Below, in pieces: positions 40,001 to 52,000 of a DNA stretch of 64,000 nt. The position numbers were made by a program, and so were the translations under genes. The first letter of the stretch is position 1; every line of letters begins with the position of its first letter. The notes beneath the pieces were generated by a model, which worked only from the letters and a program-made list of their open reading frames with translations, did not search any database and had not been told where the DNA came from. Source of the stretch: Gymnorhina tibicen (lineage: Eukaryota; Chordata; Aves; Passeriformes; Artamidae); the NCBI GenBank assembly GCA_013399875.1, contig VXAZ01008023.1, positions 97,521 to 161,520 of the forward strand, in the 5' to 3' direction.

Positions 40001-43000
40001 CCTGTGTTTGGCTTGGCCTTCAGAAACTCTGCCTAAACTAGTCTGGAAACAGCAGCTCCCTGTCTTTGTAGCGGTGGGAGATTTATCTCCATCCCAGTTT
40101 TCTACAGATGCTAGTATTGCTGATTCTGATCCCTGTAAATGGTACCAGCATGCTGGGATTTATAATTATTGAGTGAAGTAGTGCAATTAAAATAAAAAAG
40201 TTTAATTTATGGCAGAATCCTGTATGAGTTCATTATTTTTTCTTAAAATAGATTTTGTTTAAACCCTGATGGTTTTCCTTAAAAGAGGTGTTTTGACCTC
40301 CACAATTTAGTAAAGAAGAGAAATACAAAGCATATTTGGTGTTGAATAGGCAGATGAATGATTTCTGTTTACTAACAGAAAAATTGGTAGAGACAGTGGC
40401 ACAAAGCAGGCCTTTAAACAGAGATAACATTACTTATAAGTGGCCAAAACATTTTTTTTGAGACTTTGAGTCATCTTCAAATGAAATGACCACATTTTTT
40501 TTGTGGTCACCTATTTTATGTATTCATGCCTATGTTTTAACTTGCATATTACTGTTACCAGCTTATAAATATTGTTTCTCATGCAAAATTGAATGTGACT
40601 TGTAATTATGGCTTAGGCCTTAAAATTAAATCCTTGCAAATGTCTTCAGAACTGTGGAGTGATGCCTTCTGATATTTACAAATATAAAACTTTTGCATTT
40701 GTCAGTTACTGCATACCAGAATTAAAGAGTCATTAGTTTCAGTAGTAAATGATATTATGAATATTCATTTCTATATAAGATCCTGAAGGTGTTAAGCCAA
40801 CTGAACTTTCCCTCTGCTGCAGCAAAGAGAGAGATCATTAATAGTTCTAGAATAACAAAGGAATGCTTTAAAAAAATTAATGCATTTCATGTTGAGCTCT
40901 TGTAATAGAATAAAGTATTAACATGAAGTTTATTAGAAAGCAAGTAGAAACAAATAATTAAACACCAGCTTTAACCATTAATAGGTAGTTGCCTCCTGAA
41001 TTATCTGGCTGATGTTTTTAAAAATAGCTGAGATTCCTGATCCTCTCTGAAATACCTTCTGAGATGAGCCAAGTGAAATATATGCAATATGCAGAAATAC
41101 CCTCACCATTTTACTACTTTTCCAAGTCTATTTTTTTATCAGATTGTGCCACTTCTTATGTCTGTGCAACTGGGTGAATCTTTGATACTGTGTGTCTTGC
41201 CAAAGTGTGTGCTTTCAGTTGGACATTTAATGCTCCATTCTGTATCATGGAACAGAATTGCCCTTTATTTTGGAGCTAGACGTGTGGAGCTGAACTCTCA
41301 GTGAAGCAGGCTGTTATCTTTAAAAGTTTGGGCGAGTGTACTGGAAGCGGCATAGACAGAAAGATTCTGGTTATATTTTTGTTCTGGTTATATTTTGTTC
41401 TTGAAGCATATTTTTGATGCTTCAAAGAAAAGCAGATTGATTGTTTTCTTGTCAAGTTTAGTATCTGGAGCATTGTAATGTAAATTAAAACTGTAATGTT
41501 TAAATATTGAGATTACATAAAAGAAAAACTTGAAAATTACATTTAAATGAATTAGCTCTCAAACTTCTCCTTTGTAGGTGCTTGGTTTAGTATGTTACTG
41601 GGGACTTTCACAAAACATGGTGTCTACCCTTGTGATATGGCTCAGACTAGTGACTTAGAGCAGTCAGTGTCAGGCATATATGGCTCTGTTTGTTTTATAA
41701 CAGAACCTTAGAAATGTTCTGCTAAAAATACATACTCTTTACTGTGGTGGTTATAGCAAAGCTGAGTTTTGAGAAAATCTGAGTAGGTCCTACCTGAACA
41801 TCACACTTTTACATATCTGTGAGCATATTATTTGTCCCATTATAGCTTGATCGCTCTGGTTGGGAAAACAGGTCTATCTAGAACTGATTGGCTGAAATTT
41901 GGGCTGAAATTCATAAATCATTTCAGCATTTTAGTTGGTTTAGAATTTAGATGCTGTAATAATGTAACAGAGATGATTGATGTATTGAGTTGGGCAGCAA
42001 TTGAACACCTGCATTATGGCAAAGATTCCTGAAAAGAAACTGAAGCTTTACCATTGTTTTGGAATCTATGCAGCAATAACAGTACTTTGTCCTAGATTAT
42101 ATGTTTTGTGTTATGATGTCTTAACAATTTAACTGCTTCAGTAATTTGACAAGAAAATAAGAAAAAAAAATTTGAGTTGCAAAAGGTGCTCTGGCTCATT
42201 ATAGTCAGACTGGATTTGTTGTGTTGGCTAGGAGAAGTGCTGCTTACAACTCGATCAATATAACAATATTCTTTGAGTCTCTATAAAATAGAGATTTTTT
42301 AATAAACTATTTTAAAGTTGCTAATATATATATATTACTGAAAAATTAATGTATTTATATATCTGTGTAGGGAAGGAAGATGATAACTTTCCTTTGTTTC
42401 TAGAAGATAAACAAAAAAATGAAGCTTACAGAATTTCCCATCTTAAATTTTCAGATAGCCGTGGCACAGAAACTCTTGATCTGTGGACTGTCCTTACTCT
42501 TCCACATGACTATTACAAAAACTTTGCCTGTGGAATACAATATTGATGATAACTTCAGAGCTACAGCATCATGGCCTGTAAGGTTTTTCTACCTATATGT
42601 GTCTCTTATGGCTGCCAGACCCAAGTATTATTTTGCATGGACTTTAGGTAAGTATATGTTTAAAAATATAATAATAACAGAAAGAGCACGTATTGAGAGT
42701 CATCTGAGATGTGCACACTTCAGTGTGTATTAAAAAGTGGCAGTGCCCTCTTGAGGCCTCAGGAAAACCTGATTGCATTTAAGTATTTCAAGGTATTAAG
42801 TACATTGAATAGTGTCTCTCTTTTTGAGAAACAAAAGCTACCAGAAATGTAAGCACAGTGTTGGGACAGTGTTGCAAATGAGGTCATAGTCTCCTTTTCA
42901 AGTCTAAGTGAAACCTAAGGAGTTTTGGAGAGTGTTTCAATGAACAATGAACTTTAAAAAAAAATTGTAGTAAATCTGGTCTGATGTTAAATCCTTCCTT

Positions 43001-46000
43001 TTGTTTGTTTGTGGTTTTTTAAAATTTATTTTGATACCTTTATTTTTGAGATATCTTCAAAGTTAATTTTAACCCCTTTCTGTGGTTAGTTATCAGTAAT
43101 TTGCTTGATGTTATTCAATCAGGAAGGAAAATTAATAATTTGGAATTCAGATGCATGATATTGTTGTTAATAGTAGGTGGCATTTTCAGAATTTGATGGG
43201 TTGAAGCTTCAGTTTTAGTCTTTGTTTACTAAAAGTTTGAATGACTGGTGGGACAACATGCTTAGTAACTTACTTAAGACACTTGAATAGATTATATAGT
43301 TTAAAAAATATTTTGCATTTCCCTTCGTGTTACTTGTAAAAAAACAACACATACAACAGGAAGATGCTTTAAGTAAGCTGACATCTTGGAAGTGGCTCAC
43401 ACAACAGATTTCATCAGCTTCCTCCTCCTCTCCAGTTTTACATATTTGTCTCATAATTCTTTTGAGAGAGAATCTGTGGGAACAATGCAATAATGAAAGC
43501 TCTAGTGTAGCAGAGCAGCATGACTCATTTACAGCTGCTGGTTTCATTCCTGGTCAATGAATGAAATGCTTTCAGCTTGTCTGGATATAGTAATTCTGGG
43601 GCTTGCTGTGGAAAGAAATGCTTCCGTATATTGTGGTCTTGTACACCCATATCATCATCTGTAAATAATAGTAGTCATCTGAAAAATGAATAATTTTAAT
43701 TGGGTTCTTTTTTGCCTTCAATACTTCAGCTGGAGTCCTCCTTGTGCACTTGCTAGCAGTGTAGAGCTAGCATTCTTTTAGTAAATACCAAAGAAAATAA
43801 ACTATGCCAACTCTGTACTTCTAGTTTGTTAGACAGCTTTTTTTTGCCTTCTTCCTTCCACTTTGTCTCATCTAAACTTACAATGGTAGGAGTAGAATGT
43901 GAGGGGCTTTAACAGTTTTACTGGATGTTACACCTTTGAGTTGTACATTGCTATTCTTTACACTTAAAAAAAATGTGTTAATGAAATGAATTACTTAAAA
44001 TGAATACTAAAATGCTAGTTAATAAAATGAGTACTAACTGTAGTTGTAGTCTTTGCATTCTAGCTTGCAAAAGATAATGGAGTTTGTCTCCAGCTGTTTC
44101 TAATTGAGTATGAAACTATTGCCCAGTGTTTGAAGTTGACATGACATCAGATGTAAGGCAGCAAATTTTGTTGCTTTCAAAGATGTTTTTAAAGAAAAAA
44201 GTCACAAGGAAGTAAAAATATTATAAATTCAAAACCACCTCACTGCTTTGTATGTGGCTATCTAATTTGAAAAGTACAGTTGAGGAAATTTTAGAAAATT
44301 ACTGTTTTCTTCTGTTAGGTTTGCACTGCTCTGTGTGAGGTGCTGTGAATGTGCACCTGCTTGGAGGGAATCACACAATTTATGCTTTATGCTTTAAGCA
44401 TCACTGTTGCTGCATAATGAAGACCAAAGTCATGCATCTGAGTGTTGAGCTGCTGTCTCAAATCATTACAACCAGCCACTGTTTTGTAGTCTTGATGCAT
44501 CTCATTGAGTTTGTTTTTCTGTCTGATTGCTCAAGCAAGTCTAAGTAGGTGGTATGGGAGACAGGGAACATCTGTGCTGTGAAGTAGCTACTGCTACCTC
44601 TCATTCTCATGCTTTTGTACAAGTTTTTGAATTGGAAGCCAGCGTTGCTTGGATTGTTTTCTGTTTGTTCAAGTCATCGTCAGTATTTAAAAGAAAAAAT
44701 AAATGTAGTCTTTCAAATGTGATAAATGTTTTGAACAAACTACATGATGCACCATTTGTAATACAGACAGTTAATAATTAATTTGTTTCTTTTTGTCTCA
44801 TTGCAGCAGATGCAATTAATAATGCAGCAGGGTTTGGTTTTAGAGGCTATGATAAAAATGGAGTTACACGTTGGGATCTAATATCAAATCTGAGAATCCA
44901 GCAAATAGAGGTTTGTTTCTGGCTCTTTCAAAAAAACCCCACATGCCAATATGGGTAGTTGCTCTTAATTTCAGTAACTTTTCCTACGCATTCATTCCTT
45001 AAGATAGTGAATATGTTCTAAGTCAGAAATGATGTGTTCACACCTTTAGAAAAGGGTGGAAAATAGCCTGTTTTGAACATGTTCTACTTGTCAATTGACT
45101 TCCAAAATATTTTGTGGTTATAAATAGTTGAGTAAATAACTTACTCAACTTGTGACAAAGTTGGGTGGGAGGATTTATAATTTATATAAAAGAATTTTGA
45201 AACACATTGTGACACACTGCAATTATGAAAATAATTTGTTTGTTTAACTTTACAGTTTTCCACAAGTTTCAAGATGTTTCTTGATAACTGGAATATTCAA
45301 ACAGCTCTTTGGCTCAAAAGGTATTTATTTCTTAAAAGAAAGCTTTTCTCCATTGAAGTTTCTTAGATAAATATTTCTTTGAAGATGGTATAACATTTAA
45401 AGCTAACCCCCACAAAACATCACTTGTTTAGCAACTGCACAGGACATTCTTCTTGTAATACTTGAATTAAAGCCTCTGAGTTTAGGACTTCTCTCTTAGT
45501 GTAAACTATCAGGTTATGATAGAAACTGTTTTTCTTCACGGGCCGTAGGGAACCTAAAGCTCTTAATCTGCAGAGGTGTCTTTTTCCCCTCTCTTAGCAT
45601 TCAACCAGGGCATGTTGCTGAGAGCAGCAGGCAAAATGTACATTTCAGCCTGTGAAAGCTCTGCGTTATTTTTAGCCACAGAGTGATACAGGAGCTTCCA
45701 TACATTCTATGAGAGAACTTTCTGTGCTCCTTCCATTACGAGTGCATGACAGACATCAAACCCTACAATGTGCTGTCAGCAAAAATTCCAAATTAATCTC
45801 TCTCAGCTGCAATCCTTTTCCTTGCCTGGGGAACAGGTACAGTGCCCTGTGAACTGCATCATTCTGCTTCTTTGTGGTAAGGAGAAAGTAGAAGTGATCC
45901 TGAGTAGCGTGTGGGTGTTGTTTCCCTTCTTCCAGTCCGACTGTGGAGTTCATCTCCTATCCATAGGTGAGACCTCTGTCTTGGGGTCACTTAGAGGACT

Positions 46001-49000
46001 TTACCCCTTATTCTAGGATAGCTGGCAACAGGATGTCTCTTCCATCAAATGTCTTCACAGTGTGTTCTCCTTCTTCCATAATTTCATCCCCAAGTATTTT
46101 GCTCACCCAGTTTAAAAAAGAAATTGAATTTTATGTGATTATTCTGGTTGGCTCAATAGTCAATGGAATCTATTGCTAGGACAGTCAACAAAAAATTGTA
46201 TGTTTGCAGGTATTGAAATGTAGCATTTAAAAAAGAAAATATGTTATTTAGCTATTTTAATTTAGTTAGGGAACAGAAATTTAACAGTATTAAAACATAA
46301 TAGGAAAAGGTTGTATTTCAACAAACTTTCAAATCTCCTAAATTGAATGATTCTAAACAAAAATTTTTAGTGAAGAAGCACAATATTTCTGTTGATAATT
46401 GAAAGAAAAAAATGCAAATCAATTGCTCAGGATGACAATAAAAGAAGATGTGAAGAAAAATTAAAGCATCTCCTGTAATAAGTATTTTTTAAAACAATAG
46501 TAGAAGAATCCTTGGGGATAGTCTAAATTGATTCTGTCAAAGTGAAAGGGTATGGAAAGGTGGATGTTTGGTGAAAGTTTTGTTGCAAGTAAAAGATTGT
46601 TTTAATTGATTATATATGAGCTCCATAAACAGTGGTAGAGAATATATGTCTTTTTAGTAATCATTTGGTTAGTTGCAATGCTCCAACAATTTGCATAGAG
46701 GATTACTTTAAACATCCACTTTTAATACCTCACTTTTTTACCATTTATAGAAGTACCTAAAACTTTAGCCATTTATCTCACATGAAATGCCAGACATCAG
46801 CATTTGTTCTGTTCTTTTCTGATACTCTCTAAAGAGAAATTGAACCATCGGTTAAAACCCTGATTGTGTGTAAAAACAAACTTGTAAAAAACACAGTTAA
46901 TGGAGCTGCAGATCACAAAGAGGTTTAGTAAATATTTAATGTAGATCATAATGCACAGCAATTCAAATTCAATTCAATATTTAACGTAGATCATAACACA
47001 CAGCATTATTGTTACAAGCGTGTAAGTTAAAATAGATATTTACATAGTACCATATATCAACAAAATGTATCATTGTAACATTTCCTGACTGGGAAAGCTG
47101 TTATGTTCCCTCAGCCTGTTCTTTTTCTTTTCTGAAGAAACCATCTAATCCCATTTGTCTTTGGTCACGTTCGCAAAACCTCCGTGGTTCTTGTTGCTCA
47201 ATTCTGAACTCTTTCCAAACTTCCTGTCGTCTTAGAGTAGATGGAGTACTTCTGCGAAGACCTTCAAGGTCTTTCCCTGGATTTTTAGAGGCAGAGTTGA
47301 TTAATAGGAGTGGATTAGTTATCATTATTTTCTTTGGGTAATACTGTGATGTATTAGAAAGGGTGTTATATCTGTAATTTTTTTGCAGCAGCAATCTGCT
47401 GTTCATTCATGCCTAGCTGATACTCAGTGTTTCATACTGCTGATCCGTATTCATACTCAGCTACACATTTTCAGTAATGTTACAGGAATAGTACTGGTTT
47501 TGTCTTCCACTTTTCTTATTAGATAGTCTATGCTTTGGACTTCATCTTGTTGATTTCTGAACATCCTTCCAGTCTGCCAAGATAATTTTGGATTCCAGTG
47601 CTCTCTGCTAAGAAAACAATGCCAATCTCATCCATCCCACCTTCCATCTCAAAAAAGGAAGGGAAGACAAGGTGGAAAAATATACTTCTCAGTCTACCAC
47701 CTAAGTTAGTAAAGAAATTATAGACCCAGATCAAAGACAGTACCTTGTTGAACAGTTGATGCATCTTCCCACTTCTAGAGCATTATGGATAAGATAACCT
47801 GAACCACCTATATTTGAACAGATTTTCTCAACCTGTTATGATGACCGTATTTCCTTGGTTTGTTTTTAGGAACGTCAAATGAAGCATTTGAATGCGATTT
47901 ATTATTGCCAAATCCATGGAAACATTTAAGTTTACTTTTTATTCTTTGGAATTGAAGTCTGATGGGTTTTTTTGTACTGTATCTTACCTCACTTGCATTG
48001 ATACAGCTGAAATTTGGTTAGTTAATTTAGTGAGTTTTGTTCGCTCCTGAATGCTTTCCAGGGGACAATTTCAGTACTTTAAATCAAATAAAGATTGAAG
48101 ACATGTATCACTTTATTAATGAGACGTAATTAGCCACCAGTCATATACATTTAGAATTAATAGCAGTACTAGAACACATAACATTTTGTATGTTTAGTGC
48201 TCTGGTGTAATAAACATTTCTAAACACTCTTCTGTAACTAATCCCAAGCAGTTTAAAAAGCACACATGTACGTACACAATTACATGCAAACTGCACCTCC
48301 TCTCCCAAGGACGTGTGGGATACAAAACCCTGCTTGCACGCAGTGCCTGTGGGAGATGTGGGTGCTCCAGCTTGGTGTGAACCTGCTGATTTCACTTGCC
48401 CACTAGAAAAGCCTGGCACAAATCCATGTGCCAGCAGCTGACAGGGATGAGACACTGCTCCTTGGCATGATGCACTGCACTGACAGTCCCCTATCTGGAT
48501 GCAGCTACTCTGTGTCTACCAGGGATGCTCTGTGTTGGCCAAGACACAGGTCATGGTGTTGGGGTGACTTCTGGCAGTGTCAAACCAGGTTTTGATGAAA
48601 AGTATTTTCCTCCAAGATGTCTCCCTTATTGCAAATTTCCTAATGCTTTGCTACACCTGAGGCTGACAGATTCTTTGTCAAAAATGTCTCTGTTTACTAT
48701 TCAGGCTGGCCAGTATTGCTTTCCTCTTCAAGGTGATCTGTTTTGGGCAAATGTCTTTAGATAGGTTTGAGTATTACGCCAGCCCCATGTTCTCATCTTA
48801 ATGGCCACTGTGAGTGAAGCCCTTTAGCAAGAGGAGGGGGTTTTGCACATATCCCACTGAAGATCTCATAAGATAAAATTTACCACATCTATTTGACTGG
48901 AATAAACTAAAGTAGCAAATTACACTTTTAATCTTCCCCTATTCAGAACCTGTCTTTTTACCTTCTGTTCTTCAACACTGACTGCATCAGTAGGTTTCAG

Positions 49001-52000
49001 TAATCTTGCCTTTATGTGGAAGTTGCAGTAAAGTAGTTAGATTAGTAGTGGATGTTGTGGCTCTCTGTATCATTAGCTTGTCATCTTTGAATAACAGATG
49101 TGCATTCTCTTCTCTTTCTCTGTTACTTGCTGTGTAGTTATAAAACCTTTTTACATATTGGTGTCTGTAGCCTTTTTAAAGCTCATTTTTGTGTGCTAGC
49201 CATAGATTTGTGCTCATGCATGCTTGTGCTGTTTATTTTTGCTTTGTTAGTTTGTATCTGTTTCCATATTTCCTATTGCTTTTTGGTTTTCAGATCATTA
49301 AAGAACTCTTGATGAAGCCATATCAGGACCTTACCATGTTTCCTATCATTCTTCCACATCATGATGGTTTGTCATTGTGTCATATAATATTGTCTTCTAG
49401 AAACCACCTTTCTTGGATTCCTTTTTCCCTTCTTCCTTCTAGAATTCCTTACTATAGGACCTTGCCTAGTAATTCACCATCTCAATTTTAAAATAACACA
49501 GAGTTCAGCATTCTCCTTATTTGATACTTTCCCAGTGCTAGAGTATTTATTGCAATTTCATCATCATGCTCACCTAATTGTGTCACACAGACACATTTTC
49601 AACTGTAGTTTCTTTATTATTCAAAATTGAAGGTAGTTGTTAGTTTTCCCCTGCTCCTATAAGCTGCTCTTATTTTATGGAAAACATACCTGACTCATCC
49701 CAAGAGTCTGGGGGTGGTTTGTGCCTTCCAGTGCAGCTTTTCAAACACATTCTTGGATGGCTCAAGATCCCTTATTAATGCCAACACCCATCTTTGGATG
49801 CCTGTGTATCACTTCATTAGGATTAAGGACCATGTGTGATGGCACTGAGCACAGTTTAGCACTCAGGGCTGGAATTGGGAGCTGTGAATAGCCTTAAGCA
49901 TTTTCCGTAAGCCATAATATAATGACAACACTATTAAGTACCAGAAAACTGCAATTGCATTGAAACTTGTGTGTTGGAGATGAAACTGGTAAAAGTATAA
50001 ATGATAGCTGGGAAGATTGTGGGTGATTTGCTTTGTGTTACTTATCTTGAATTGTTATTACTTGCTAGAGTGTGCTATGAGCGAGCCACCTTCAGCCCAA
50101 CGATCCAAACCTTCATCCTTTCTGCCATCTGGCATGGGGTTTATCCAGGATATTATTTAACATTTTTAACGGGAGTACTAATGACACTAGCAGCACGAGC
50201 TGTAAGTACCAACCAAGTATCTTCTTAAATAGTAAGTTTTGTAAAAGCAAATTGATCGTGTTCTGTAGTCCAAAGATGCCCTTTACAGATGTGTTGATAT
50301 ACAATGTGTCTGATAGTGGTGTTTAGTTTTTTAGTTATGAGAGCAATGGGAATGATTAATTAAAAGGAGGGCTTGATTGGTGATAACAAGCAAGACTGTA
50401 CACAGCCTATAACATCTTTGTAGCATATCTTTTGTGGAAGCTCTTCCTGTGTATTAACTGATGGTGTGTTACTATGGCATGCTGAACAGGTTGGTGTTAT
50501 ATAAAATAATTTTGAAAAAAGTTGGTGATGATGAGTAGCTTAAAATTTGGGTGTCAATGCTATATATTTCTAGAGTCTGCCTCATCCCTAATTTCTGTCC
50601 AGTACTATTGTAAGGATGGTAACTAAAGAATGTTCCCTCTCAAGCAGCACATAAAAATCTCTAGTGCAGTTACTATTTCAAGTTGGCCAGCCAGTAGTTC
50701 AGTCATGTTAACAAGCTTTTGCAGTTGCTATTCAGAACCATATGGAACCAGCAAATCTGCCAAGAAATCTCTCACAGTTCTGCCTTAGAAAGCTGTGTAA
50801 GAACAGAGACAGGTTTATCAGTCACTCAGTGGAAAAGCAGAACAAATTACACATCAGATCAGAGCAGCATAACAGAGCTTTTTTTTGTTGAAAGAACCAG
50901 GAGAGTGAGAAATGAAATAGACTGCTCTATGGTTGCTGTAATAGCTAGGGGAAGGTGGTACTTCAGATTTAGGTTGTTACTACATCAACAAAACAGATGC
51001 TTCTCTTTCTTCACAAGTTGTGGGTATAGCCCTTGTTTGACCAACTTCTTTCTTTACAATAGATACAGCTTTCTTCTTCCAAACTCACAGGGAACTTTTG
51101 ACATTTATCAGTCAGGGGCTGGTGCAAAAACCAAGGTTCTGGGATAGTTCACAGATAAAAGTTGTTTACTTAGTGAGATGAGTCCAGTAAATTGGGTTCA
51201 CTGCCCTTCATCCTGGGCTTCTCTAGTAGACTACATTGTATTCATGTTTCATATGTATCAATCAAAAGGCTAGTAAAAAAAAATCAACGGTACTTATATT
51301 AACTAAGATATGTTAGAGGTACTTCAGCATATTTATTATTTAACTCTACTAGCTTTTAACTGCAAAGTTTGTCAGCTCTGATCCATGCTTTGTTCTATTA
51401 TGCCTAAGCATGTATCCAACTTATTTTACTGCCTTTAATCATTACACATTTCATAATCAGGTGTTTAGTAGTGGCAGTCATAGATTTATGTTAAAAGTTG
51501 TTCTTCAAGTCCTAAAATATAGATTACAAGAACTTTTGTGAAGCTTCATCTGAGTTCTGCAGAACTCAGGAACAAGTCCTTGCATGTGACCATTGGAATA
51601 AACTAGACGGAGATGGCAGAATGAAGGGTATGTAGCTAGAATTACTTGTTTGACTTAGCTTAACTAAGTGAAGACTGAGTGGGAATGTGGTATCTACAGG
51701 GCAATTAGAATAAGAAGAACAAGAAGGGTAAAAAAACGTTTTTAATGTAAAGAATTAAATCAGCAGGAGCTAGCCTTGGATACGTTCTTTGGAATGAGGA
51801 GTTCTAAAGAAACTGAGGGTTGAGGAAGCTAAACAGTGTACTCTGGTGTGCAGCTTTTCAAAGAGGACTGCTTCAGTGCAGGTGACCGGGAGGTGGCAAC
51901 TGTGATGTCAGGTTGGGGTCAAAGGCTGAATTGAGCCCATCTTGGCTTGTCAGCACATAAGTGTGAGCAATGATAACAGTTCAGTCAAAGGAAGGAGAGG

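Larger units (their letters stand above)
36706..42454 (+). other. MBOAT2: MBOAT2 intron
   Basis: A GT-AG intron of about 5.7 kb. It contains a GC-richer patch (about 37430-37900) with open frames on both strands but no recognised domain, a CAAA-type tract (39793-39895) and two small hairpins (40487-40509, 41402-41424). Confidence 0.88.
45321..50068 (+). other. MBOAT2: MBOAT2 intron containing a coding-like antisense open frame
   Basis: A GT-AG intron of about 4.7 kb between the exons carrying the active-site Asn and His. It contains an imperfect duplication (46931-47005) and the minus-strand open frame at 47101-47406. The rest is AT-rich. Confidence 0.88.

Noticed and set aside
47528..47764. 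78-codon minus frame near the antisense candidate
   Set aside because: Phe/Leu-rich and chance-like, with no splice site linking it to the 47101-47406 frame; weaker than its neighbour.
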